DNA of 64,000 nucleotides, taken from Hymenobacter psoromatis. Lineage in GTDB: Bacteria; Bacteroidota; Bacteroidia; Cytophagales; Hymenobacteraceae. The notes below the pieces were generated by a model. The model had not been told where the DNA came from and searched no databases. It was given only the letters and a program-made list of their open reading frames with translations. This document shows, in pieces, positions 18,013 through 25,855 of this stretch. A program made the translations under genes and the position numbers. The stretch spans positions 4,650,001 through 4,714,000 of the forward strand of contig NZ_JAIFAG010000001.1 of the NCBI RefSeq assembly GCF_020012125.1, in the 5' to 3' direction. Every line of letters starts with the position of its first letter. Position 1 is the stretch's first letter.

Positions 18013-20022
18013 ATGCTGCGTTTACGCTCGTTGTTCTTTGTGGCCCTACTCGTGCTGGCCGGCCGCGCCGGCCACGCCCAGGGCGCTGGCTCCTACCACC
18101 TTAGCTCGCCCGATGGTAAGCTGGAAATTACGGTGCAGGCCGGCCCTACCCTCACCTGGGCCGTGCGCCACGAGGCCACGCCGGTGCTCGCGCCTTCAGC
18201 CCTGGCCCTGACGCTGGCCACGGGCGAGGTGCTGGGCCAAAGCCCGGTGGTGCGGAGCGCCGTGCCCACGGCAGTTAATACCAGCTTCGCCACGCCGATA
18301 TACAAGAAAAGCCAGGTAGTTGACCACTACAACCAGCTGACCCTGAATATGAAGGGGAGTTATGGAATCACGTTTCGGGCGTATGACGACGGCGTGGCCT
18401 ACCGCTTTTTCAGCACCCGCAAGGGACCGCTGACGGTGCGGGCCGAAACGGCCACCTTCAACTTTACCACCGACGCGCCGGCGCTAATTCCCTTCGTGCG
18501 CGACCTGCGCGACCCCAAGGACTTCTACATCTCCTCGTTTGAGTCGCTCTACACCCCGCTCAAGCTCTCGCAGGTGGCCCCGCTCAAGCGCGATACGCTG
18601 GCTTTTCTGCCGGTGCTCGTAACGCTGGGCGACGGTAAGAAAGCGGCCATCGTGGAGTCGGATGTGGAGGACTACCCCGGCATGTTCTTGAAGGGTAACG
18701 TCGGGGCCGCGCCAGGCCTGCACGGTGGGTTTGCGCCCTACCCCACCGAGGAGCGCAATGGCGGCTTCCACAACATGCAGCTGCTGGTGAGCAAGCGCGC
18801 GCCCTACCTGGCCCAAACCCAGGGCAACCGCACCTTCCCGTGGCGCGCCCTGGTGGTGAGTACCGCCGATAAGCAGCTGGCCAACAACGATATGGTGTAT
18901 AAGCTGGCCGCCCCCTCGCGCATCAAAGACGCTTCCTGGATTAAGCCCGGCAAGGTGGCCTGGGACTGGTGGAACGACTGGAACATCTCGCACGTCGATT
19001 TCAAGGCCGGCATCAACACGCCAACCTATAAGTACTACATCGACTTCGCGGCGGCCAATAAGCTGGAATACATTATTATGGACGAAGGCTGGTCGGAAGA
19101 AACTGACATTCTGAAGCCCTCGCCGGCCGTCGATTTGGCCGCGCTCCTCGCCTACGGCCAGCAGAAGGGGGTAGGAATATTGCTGTGGGCCAACTGGCGC
19201 GCCATCAGCGAAAAGATGGACGCGGCCTACGCCCAATACGCCAAAATGGGCGTGAAAGGCTTCAAGATTGACTTCCTGGACCGCGACGACCAGAAGATGA
19301 TTAACTCGTCGTACACGCTGGCCCGCAAGGCGGCCGATAACCACCTGATACTCGACTTCCACGGGATGCACAAGCCCGACGGCCTCCAGCGCACGTATCC
19401 CAACGTGCTCAACTTTGAGGGCGTGAAGGGCCTGGAAAACAACAAGTGGACCCCCAACGACGACGTGCCGCAGTACGACACCAGCCTTCCCTTTATTCGG
19501 ATGCTGGCCGGGCCAATGGACTACACCCCAGGGGCCATGCGCAACGCCACCCGCACCCAGTTCCGGCCCATCGGCTCCAACCCCATGAGCCAGGGCACGC
19601 GCTGCCACCAGCTGGCCACCTACGTGGTGTTTGAAGCCCCGCTGGAAATGCTCTGCGACAACCCCACCATTTACCAAAAAGAGCAGGAGAGCACCGACTT
19701 TATCGCCGCCGTGCCCACCGTGTTCGACAAAACGGTGGCCCTCGATGGGCGCGTGGGTGAGTACGTGGCCCTGGCCCGCCAAAAAGGTGATACCTGGTAC
19801 GTGGGCGCACTCAACAACTGGGACCCGCGCGACCTGACCCTGGACCTATCCTTCCTGGGGCCGGGCCGCTACGAGGCCGTCGTCTTCCGCGACGGCGTGA
19901 ACGCCGACCGCGATGCCACCGATTACAAGCGGGAGGTTATCAGCGTTTCGGCCCAGGATAAGCTGCCCATCAAGCTCAGCAACGGCGGCGGTTGGGCCGC
20001 CCGCATCTACCCGGCTAAGTAG
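18013..20022 (+). CDS. GH97 glycoside hydrolase, retaining alpha-galactosidase-like
   Basis: A 669-residue secreted protein (signal peptide LFFVALLVLAGRAGHAQG) with the GH97 N-terminal beta-sandwich (LSSPDGKLEITV), catalytic barrel and C-terminal beta domain. GH97 contains inverting alpha-glucosidases that use glutamates and retaining alpha-galactosidases with an aspartate nucleophile. Here the segment GFKIDFLDRDDQ places D420 where the retaining branch has its nucleophile. It is therefore more likely an alpha-galactosidase-type enzyme than a SusB-type alpha-glucosidase (inference from family knowledge). It ends the glycosidase series and is followed by a strong stem-loop. Confidence 0.85.
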   Translation: MLRLRSLFFVALLVLAGRAGHAQGAGSYHLSSPDGKLEITVQAGPTLTWAVRHEATPVLAPSALALTLATGEVLGQSPVVRSAVPTAVNTSFATPIYKKSQVVDHYNQLTLNMKGSYGITFRAYDDGVAYRFFSTRKGPLTVRAETATFNFTTDAPALIPFVRDLRDPKDFYISSFESLYTPLKLSQVAPLKRDTLAFLPVLVTLGDGKKAAIVESDVEDYPGMFLKGNVGAAPGLHGGFAPYPTEERNGGFHNMQLLVSKRAPYLAQTQGNRTFPWRALVVSTADKQLANNDMVYKLAAPSRIKDASWIKPGKVAWDWWNDWNISHVDFKAGINTPTYKYYIDFAAANKLEYIIMDEGWSEETDILKPSPAVDLAALLAYGQQKGVGILLWANWRAISEKMDAAYAQYAKMGVKGFKIDFLDRDDQKMINSSYTLARKAADNHLILDFHGMHKPDGLQRTYPNVLNFEGVKGLENNKWTPNDDVPQYDTSLPFIRMLAGPMDYTPGAMRNATRTQFRPIGSNPMSQGTRCHQLATYVVFEAPLEMLCDNPTIYQKEQESTDFIAAVPTVFDKTVALDGRVGEYVALARQKGDTWYVGALNNWDPRDLTLDLSFLGPGRYEAVVFRDGVNADRDATDYKREVISVSAQDKLPIKLSNGGGWAARIYPAK

Positions 20023-20408
20023 GGTAGGGGCTGTTGTTTCGCCCTGCGCGGGGCACCTCACGAGACTTCTTTGGAGCACAATCCAAAGAAGTCTCGTGAG
20101 GTGCCCCGCTTGCGTTAGGGGCTGCCCATTAAAAAAAAGCAGCGTATTTGCTACCCCCCGGCAACCAGCCAAACCCCGCTGGCGCGATTAAAATATGCCT
20201 AATTAGCTGCCTGAGCCCCATCCTAAGCTGGTTTTGAATTTGGCTTAACGCCTTGCGCCCAGCAGCTACGTAGGTAGTGCTCTCTAAAACGGCCACTTTT
20301 TTGAGGAGGCGCTTTCGGCCGGAAGGCAGTGCCCGACCCGGCCAGCTAGTGCTATCAAAATCAGCGTGAAAATTAGGAAGCTATAGGCTTCGTTTAGTTA
20401 GTTGCTTT
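20023..20408. other. 386-bp intergenic stretch after the GH97 gene
   Basis: Apart from the stem-loop at 20048-20109 this stretch has no convincing gene. The second half is comparatively AT-rich and must carry the promoter of the hybrid kinase at 20409, but no clear TAnnTTTG box was found. Confidence 0.5.
20048..20109. terminator. 28-bp perfect stem-loop after GH97
   Basis: Arms 20048-20075 and 20082-20109 are perfectly complementary with a 6-nt loop, 25 bp after the GH97 stop. No T-run follows directly. It probably ends the glycosidase transcript or stabilises its 3' end. Confidence 0.65.
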
Positions 20409-22379
20409 ATGAGTGTGGAAATATCCCTATCATCGGAGCGCCAGCGGCGTGAGGCCGCCGAAGCCGAAGTGCTGCGGCTGCGGGCGCAGCTCGCCGCCCG
20501 GCCCGAAGCCGCGCCCGCCGCGGCCCTACCCCCCCCCCACCAGCAGCAACTGATTTGGCAGGTGATGGATAGTAGCCCCAACCTGATATACGTGGAAGAC
20601 GAAGCCGGCAATTGTTTGCTGGCCAACGAACGCTACCGCCAGCTGCACGCGCAGGTAGCTTATCGGCCCGCGCCGGCCGCCGCAGCCGAAGGCCCCGTGT
20701 CGTTTGAGGAGTCGTACCAACTACCAGGCGGCGAAACAATCTGGTACTACACCACCAAAACGCCCCTGGTGCAGCCCGATGGCCAGCGCTGCCTGGTCAC
20801 GTTCGCCTCGGAAATTACCGACCTGAAGCGGGCCAACCGCTTGGCCGAAGAGGCCGTGCAGGCGCGGCAGGTGTTCATGGCCAGCATGAGCCACGAGCTG
20901 CGCACTCCCCTGCACGGCATTATGGGCCTGGCCGAGCTGCTGCGCAAAAGTCCGCTCTCCGACGAGCAGGCCGACTATGCGGAGATGATTCAGGCCAGCA
21001 CTGAGGGCCTGCTGGTTGTCATCAACGATATTCTCGACTTCGTGAAGCTCCAGGCGGGCCACCTCAGCCTCGAAGCCATCCCGTTCGACCTGCCCAAAAC
21101 CGTGCGCGAAGCCGTGCGCTCGCTGGCCTTTCGCATGGATGAAAAGGGCCTGCTGCTGCGCTACGCGGGCTTCGACCAGCCGCTACCCCTGCTGCGCGGC
21201 GACCCCTACCGCCTGCGCCAGGTGCTGGTGAACCTGCTCAGCAACGCCATCAAGTTTACCCAGCGAGGCACCATCACCATTACCCTCGACACCGGCCAGC
21301 GCCGGGGCCTCGAGCTGCCCGTTACGCTAAGCGTAGCCGACACCGGCATTGGCATTGACGAAGCAAATCTGGGGCAGGTTTTTGAAAGCTTTAAGCAGGC
21401 TGACAGCAGCATTCCGCGCCTGTACGGCGGCACCGGGCTGGGGCTCACCATCTGCAAAAACCTGGTGGAGCTGCAAGGGGGTAGCATGGGGGTGCGCAGC
21501 ACGCTGGGCAGCGGCACCTGCTTCTCTTTCACCATCCCGTACCCGGTGAGTGAAGCGCCCGCGCGCCAGGAGGCGGCCGTGGTGCAGCAGTCCGATTTGC
21601 TGCAAGGGCTCACCATTCTGCTGGCCGAAGACAACGCCGTGAATCAGCTAATCGCGGTGGCGATGCTGGGGCAGTGGCAGGCCCAGGTAGAGGTGGCCCA
21701 CAACGGGGCCGATGCGCTGCACAAGGCCAGCCGCACCCGGTACGACCTCATTCTGATGGACGTGCAGATGCCGCATTTTGATGGCTTGGAAGCCACGGCC
21801 CGCCTGCGCGCCGAACCCGGCCTCAACCAGCACACGCCCATTGTGGCCCTCACCGCCGACGCGGTGAAGGTAGACGCCGGCTCGTACCAGTCGCTGGGCT
21901 TTACCGACTACCTCACCAAGCCCTACAACGAGGCGGCGCTGTACGCAATGCTGGCCCAGGTGAGCCGCCGCGCCCCGCTACTGCCGGTGCCCGCGCCAGC
22001 CTCAGCCTCGGCCCCGGCTGGACCCGGCTTAGCCTATGACTTGCAACTGTTTGGCCGCCTGGCCGATGACCAGGACTTCGTGAGTAAGCTGCTGGAAATA
22101 TTCGTAACCACCGTGCCGGCCCAGGTGCAGGCGCTGCAAGAAGCGACCGACCACCGCGACTGGCTGGCCATCATCCGGGAAGCGCACCACCTGAAAACCA
22201 CGTTTGGCAATTTCAACATCCAGCTCGAAATGGAGCAGCTGCGCCTGCTAGAGCGGCTGGCCGAAAGGCGAGCCTCGCGCAGTGAGTTTCAGCCGCTTAT
22301 CAATGCGGTCGCGGCCGCCGCCGATTCGTACTGCGCTATTTTCCGGCAACGGCTGGCGCACACGCTTCAGCCGCAGTAG
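20409..22379 (+). CDS. Cytoplasmic hybrid histidine kinase (PAS-HisKA-HATPase-REC-Hpt)
   Basis: A 656-residue hybrid kinase without transmembrane segments. In order: a short coiled coil with a Pro-rich stretch, a PAS domain (IWQVMDSSPNLIYVEDEAG, residues about 49-145), HisKA with H162 (MASMSHELRTPLHG), HATPase with N box (LVNLLSNAIKFTQRG) and GTGLGLTI, a receiver domain with D451 (LILMDVQMP), and a C-terminal Hpt domain with probable phospho-acceptor H593 (REAHHLKTTFGNF). The layout supports a full internal phosphorelay. A single-domain response regulator lies 161 bp downstream on the same strand and is the natural output partner; the sugar transferase after that suggests control of surface polysaccharide (inference). 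Confidence 0.9.
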   Translation: MSVEISLSSERQRREAAEAEVLRLRAQLAARPEAAPAAALPPPHQQQLIWQVMDSSPNLIYVEDEAGNCLLANERYRQLHAQVAYRPAPAAAAEGPVSFEESYQLPGGETIWYYTTKTPLVQPDGQRCLVTFASEITDLKRANRLAEEAVQARQVFMASMSHELRTPLHGIMGLAELLRKSPLSDEQADYAEMIQASTEGLLVVINDILDFVKLQAGHLSLEAIPFDLPKTVREAVRSLAFRMDEKGLLLRYAGFDQPLPLLRGDPYRLRQVLVNLLSNAIKFTQRGTITITLDTGQRRGLELPVTLSVADTGIGIDEANLGQVFESFKQADSSIPRLYGGTGLGLTICKNLVELQGGSMGVRSTLGSGTCFSFTIPYPVSEAPARQEAAVVQQSDLLQGLTILLAEDNAVNQLIAVAMLGQWQAQVEVAHNGADALHKASRTRYDLILMDVQMPHFDGLEATARLRAEPGLNQHTPIVALTADAVKVDAGSYQSLGFTDYLTKPYNEAALYAMLAQVSRRAPLLPVPAPASASAPAGPGLAYDLQLFGRLADDQDFVSKLLEIFVTTVPAQVQALQEATDHRDWLAIIREAHHLKTTFGNFNIQLEMEQLRLLERLAERRASRSEFQPLINAVAAAADSYCAIFRQRLAHTLQPQ

Positions 22380-22472
22380 AGGGGGTAGGCAGAGAATCTG
22401 GCAGCCGGTTTTTGACCCCTCCTTGCCTTCGTAAAGTACCCGGCGGGCATGGTTGACTGCTATTTTGCGCGG

Positions 22473-22480
22473 TATCTTTA
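22473..22480 (+). promoter_or_regulatory. Possible promoter of the response-regulator/sugar-transferase pair
   Basis: TATCTTTA fits the TAnnTTTG -7 consensus at 7 of 8 positions, and a TTG lies 17 nt upstream at 22453-22455, a plausible -33 element. ATG 22541 is about 60 bp downstream. Confidence 0.4.
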
Positions 22481-22540
22481 ACCCGCCGCCGGCTGGTGCG
22501 GCAGCGGGGAGCCCGGCTGCCTGGCACCTCTATCTGCTTT

Positions 22541-22918
22541 ATGAAAAAAACGCTGCTGGTCGTAGACGATGAGCCGGCCATCCGGTTTGTGCTGCAACGC
22601 TATTTCGAGCCGGATTTTACCGTTGTGCTGCAAGCCAACGGCCTGGAAGCCATGCAGTGGCTGGCGGCCGGCCACCAGCCCGACGTGATAGTGGCCGACT
22701 ACAACATGCCTTTTCTCGATGGCCTGGAATTTGTGCGGCAGGTGCGAGCCAGCGCCGCGCACCGCCTCACCAACCTGCTTATGCTCTCGGGCCAGGACAC
22801 AACCAGCACCCGAATTGCGTGCCTGCGGGCGGGGGCCGACGACTTTCTGGCCAAGCCTTTCAACCCCGAAGAGCTGAGCCTGCGCATTGCCAAGCTGTTC
22901 CAGCGCATCAGGGTATGA
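22541..22918 (+). CDS. Single-domain response regulator
   Basis: A 125-residue CheY-like receiver: acidic pocket VVDDEP, phospho-acceptor D53 in VIVADYNMPFLDG, switch residue region LMLSGQD, and conserved lysine in LAKPFNPEEL. There is no output domain. ATG 22541 gives the standard receiver N-terminus (KKTLLVVDDEP); the frame upstream to 22496 is unlikely. Its stop overlaps the next start by four bases (ATGA), so it is translationally coupled to the sugar transferase. It probably receives phosphate from the hybrid kinase upstream. Confidence 0.88.
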   Translation: MKKTLLVVDDEPAIRFVLQRYFEPDFTVVLQANGLEAMQWLAAGHQPDVIVADYNMPFLDGLEFVRQVRASAAHRLTNLLMLSGQDTTSTRIACLRAGADDFLAKPFNPEELSLRIAKLFQRIRV

Positions 22919-24099
22919 GGGTAGCCGCCGCCCGGCTGCGGGTGCTCTTGCTGGCGGCCGATGCCCAGGCCGCCGCCGGGTTTCAGGACCAGTACGCGCC
23001 CGAGCTGGACGTGGTGGTGGCTACTACGCCGGGCCAGGCGCTGGCCGCCGTGCGCGTGCCGCCACCCGGCGCGCCGCTCGCGGCCATCGTGAACGCGACC
23101 GACCCCGGCTCGCCGCTGGGGCTGCGCTTCGTGTATGAGCTGCGCCAGCGGCACGGCCAGCGGCAGCCCATCTTGTGGCTGGCCCCGGCGGCGGCCGTGC
23201 CCGCCCTGCGCGAGCTGCTGCTAGCCGTGAGCGGCAGCGACGTAGTGGCGCAGGAGGCCGGCCCCGCGCGGCTACTGGCGCGGCTCGCGGCCCTGGTGCG
23301 CCCGCAGCCCCTACCCCCCCCCGCCGGGGCCGAATGGCAAATGCCGCTCGCGAAGCGCGTGCTCGACGTGGTGGTAGCCAGCAGCGCGCTGGTCGTCCTG
23401 GCCCCGTTTTTTCTGCTGGTGGGGGCGCTCATTAAGCTAGAGTCGCGCGGGCCGGTCTTCTACTATTCCTACCGGGTAGGGGCCGGCTACCGGGTATTTA
23501 AGTTCTGGAAGCTGCGCTCGATGCGCTCCGACGCCGACCAGCTGCTAGCCACAATGGCCGGCCTGAACCAGTACCAGCCGGCTGCCGGCCCACCCGAAAC
23601 CGCCGCCGCGTGGGCGCTGTGCGCGGCCTGCGCGGCCGCGGGCTCCCGCTGCTTGCAGCCCCTCATCGACGGGCGCGGCGAGGTGATTTGTGAGCGCTGG
23701 CACCGCCAGCTGCGCCAAGCCGCCGCCGCGCCCGCTTTCGTGAAGATTGTGAACGACCCGCGCGTAACCCGCATGGGTCATTTTCTGCGCAACAGTAGCA
23801 TCGACGAGCTGCCGCAGCTCTACAACGTGCTGCGGGGCGAGATGTCGCTGGTCGGCAACCGGCCCCTACCCCTCTACGAAGCCGAGAAGCTGCTGACCGA
23901 TGCGCACGCGCGGCGCTTTCTGGCCCCGGCGGGTATCACCGGCCTGTGGCAGGTGAGCCGCCGCGGCCGCCGCGGCCCGCTCTCCGACGACGAGCGCAAG
24001 GCCCTGGACAACGAGTATGCCCGCGATATTTCCTTCTGGAAGGATGTCAAGATACTGTTGCGGACCATTCCGGCGCTCTTTCAGCGCGAAAACGTGTAG
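22915..24099 (+). CDS. Bacterial sugar transferase with receiver-like N-terminal domain
   Basis: The 394-residue product has two parts. Residues 1 to about 130 (RVLLLAADAQAAAGFQDQY ...) look like a degenerate receiver fold without a convincing acidic phosphorylation site. From about residue 145 comes an undecaprenyl-phosphate sugar-phosphate transferase of the WcaJ/Pfam Bac_transf type: one membrane anchor (VLDVVVASSALVVLAPFFLL), then FKFWKLRSM, the active-site run IDELPQLYNVLRGEMSLVG, and PAGITGLWQVSRRG. Such enzymes load the first sugar phosphate of exopolysaccharide repeat units onto the lipid carrier at the inner membrane. An extra insert holds C236, C239, C246 and C259. It overlaps the response regulator gene by 4 bp. 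Confidence 0.87.
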   Translation: MRVAAARLRVLLLAADAQAAAGFQDQYAPELDVVVATTPGQALAAVRVPPPGAPLAAIVNATDPGSPLGLRFVYELRQRHGQRQPILWLAPAAAVPALRELLLAVSGSDVVAQEAGPARLLARLAALVRPQPLPPPAGAEWQMPLAKRVLDVVVASSALVVLAPFFLLVGALIKLESRGPVFYYSYRVGAGYRVFKFWKLRSMRSDADQLLATMAGLNQYQPAAGPPETAAAWALCAACAAAGSRCLQPLIDGRGEVICERWHRQLRQAAAAPAFVKIVNDPRVTRMGHFLRNSSIDELPQLYNVLRGEMSLVGNRPLPLYEAEKLLTDAHARRFLAPAGITGLWQVSRRGRRGPLSDDERKALDNEYARDISFWKDVKILLRTIPALFQRENV

Positions 24100-24129
24100 C
24101 CAGCGGGTGCAGGGGGGGTAGGGCGCCCG

Positions 24130-25116
24130 CTAGCGGGGCTGCTTGGCCAGACGCACCTGCAGCTGCAAGCCGGCCGTGGTGCCGGTGGGCAGATTCTGCA
24201 CGTGTATTAGCCCAAAATATGGCCTCGTTTTGTCAGCGGGGTTCAGGGCATTGAAGGCGTATACCTGGTCAAAGGCCAGCTTATCGAGCAGGGTCGTGTT
24301 AGCTGCCGCCCCGGCATCGATAAATGCCTGGTGGATAGCCGTGGTATCCTGGGTGCTGGTGAAGGTGATGGCCGTGAGGGTGGTGAGGCGGAAGGTGGTA
24401 TGGTGGCGGGGGGCCGCCCAGGTAGTGAGCTTCACGGCGGGGTCGTCGGGCGAGGCCAGTCGCTGGCCATCGGGCAGCAGCACTAGGTCTACGAACTGCT
24501 GCACCTGCGGGTTAGCCACCGAGTAGCGGGGGTAAGCCTGCCCGGCCCGCAGGTCGATGAAGCGGCGGGCGGCCACGTTGTTGGCCACCGCCGGCAGATT
24601 GAGCGTGTAGTCGTGAAAAACCTGCGTGGAGTCGGCGCGCCGCACGGCCAGCGTGAACGAGCGGACCGACATATTCCCATCCTTATCCGTGGCCGTAAAC
24701 GTCCAGGTTTCGCTGCCCGAAGTGGTGCGCGTGCCAAACACGGAGGTGTAGAGAAAATCGGTGGGCCGGCTGGTCAGCGTCGAGTCGAGGTAGGTTATCG
24801 GCGAGTCTTTGGGCAGACTGCTGTAGCTGAACGTGGCCAGCGGAAAAGGATACACGAAGGGCGTACGCAGCGGCGAATACTGCACCTGCACCAGGAACTG
24901 CGCGAGCGTGTTCTTGCTGGTGCTAGTAGCGCTGCTGGTGCTGGTGGGGTTGGCATCGACGTAGATGCGCGTGGCGAGCGTGTCGCCGGGCCCTACCCCC
25001 GTGCGGCTCCCCGACGTGAAGCGGCCCGAGCTGATGAAATAAAGCCGCACGGGACCATTGGACTTGGCGCAGCCCCCCAGCAAAAGCAGACTCAGAACGG
25101 CAAGCAAAAAACGCAT
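24130..25116 (-). CDS. Lipoprotein of unknown function
   Basis: The 328-residue product begins with a lipoprotein signal (LLLLGGC). The N-terminal region is Thr/Ser-rich. The segment ETWTFTATDKDGNMSVRSF resembles a strand pair of bacterial Ig-like domains. The C-terminal half predicts as beta-rich and carries no motif I recognise. It stands alone, convergent to the sugar transferase, with the intergenic 25117-25328 upstream. The protein is probably attached to the periplasmic face of a membrane or the cell surface. Confidence 0.7.
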   Translation of the reverse strand: MRFLLAVLSLLLLGGCAKSNGPVRLYFISSGRFTSGSRTGVGPGDTLATRIYVDANPTSTSSATSTSKNTLAQFLVQVQYSPLRTPFVYPFPLATFSYSSLPKDSPITYLDSTLTSRPTDFLYTSVFGTRTTSGSETWTFTATDKDGNMSVRSFTLAVRRADSTQVFHDYTLNLPAVANNVAARRFIDLRAGQAYPRYSVANPQVQQFVDLVLLPDGQRLASPDDPAVKLTTWAAPRHHTTFRLTTLTAITFTSTQDTTAIHQAFIDAGAAANTTLLDKLAFDQVYAFNALNPADKTRPYFGLIHVQNLPTGTTAGLQLQVRLAKQPR

Positions 25117-25295
25117 AGCGGCAAAACAGGAGAAAGGCGACGACCCGGCAAAGGTCGGCAGGCGCGGCCCGCCGCTAGCTAACGCGCGACGCGGGCTACT
25201 TATTCCCCCCGCCCCCGCCGCCGGGGTTTGAGCAAAAATTAGCTTAATAAATCCCTACCCCCCTTATTTTCAGCAAGCTCTCATGCACGCGCTTT

Positions 25296-25303
25296 TATCT
25301 TTA
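25296..25303 (+). promoter_or_regulatory. Possible -7 box for the STAS/SEC14-like gene
   Basis: TATCTTTA, 7 of 8 matches to TAnnTTTG. A start site near 25310 would coincide with the first ATG (25308), which argues for the second ATG at 25329 as the real start. Confidence 0.35.
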
Positions 25304-25328
25304 GCCAATGCTTACGGCCCCCGCCTCC

Positions 25329-25727
25329 ATGCTGGTTTTTGAGAACGCGGCCGGCCGCGTCGAGGCCGACCCGGCCGGCTTTATGCGCTCGCACTGGGGC
25401 CCGGCCCCCCGTACGCTGGCCGAAACCCAGGCCCTGTTGCAGCACCTCAGCCAGGGGATGCGCCGACACGGCTGGCCCCTGGTCCTCATCAACCAGGTCG
25501 AGATGACTCCTTTCTCGCCCGAGGAGCAGGCTTGGATAACTCAGCAATGGCTGCCAGCGGCCGTGCGCGAAGCTGGCTACCGCGCCGGGGCCATCGTGTT
25601 GGCCACCGATATCTACTCGCGGCTGGCCACGGCTTTTGTTACCACCAATGTGCACGGCCTACCCATCCGCTACCGCTCCTTCGACGACGAGTCCACGGCC
25701 CTGGCCTGGCTGCTGCGGCAGCGGTAA
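25329..25727 (+). CDS. STAS/SEC14-like hypothetical protein
   Basis: A 132-residue soluble protein without signal peptide. The alternation of strands and helices (LVLINQVEMTPFSPEEQAWI ... YRAGAIVLATDIYSRLATAF ... IRYRSFDDESTALAWL) resembles the STAS/SEC14 (SpoIIAA-like) fold common in Bacteroidota. No catalytic motif is visible. ATG 25329 is chosen because of the -7-like box just before ATG 25308. Function unknown; family members are often thought to bind partners or lipids. Confidence 0.55.
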   Translation: MLVFENAAGRVEADPAGFMRSHWGPAPRTLAETQALLQHLSQGMRRHGWPLVLINQVEMTPFSPEEQAWITQQWLPAAVREAGYRAGAIVLATDIYSRLATAFVTTNVHGLPIRYRSFDDESTALAWLLRQR

Positions 25728-25729
25728 AT

Positions 25730-25853
25730 GAGCAGACCAGAACGGTCATGCTGACATAAGGAAGCATCTCTACCGCGCAAGTAACCCAGTCGTTAAGAGG
25801 TAGTTACGCAGTAAAGATGCTTCCTTCGTCAGCATGACCGTTCTGGTCTGCTC
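25730..25853. terminator. Near-perfect 43-bp inverted repeat between convergent genes
   Basis: Arms 25730-25773 and 25811-25853 pair almost completely, with the disagreements around the short segment CATAAGG/CGAAGG. It sits exactly between the STAS-like gene and the Old Yellow Enzyme gene, which converge, so it can serve as a bidirectional terminator. It shares GTCATGCTGA and GAAGCATCTCTACCGC with the repeat at 9234-9330. Confidence 0.75.
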
Positions 25854-25855
25854 AC

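Noticed and set aside
18484..19782. 432-residue antisense frame in the GH97 gene
   Set aside because: No recognizable domain or start signal; produced by codon bias of the + strand gene.
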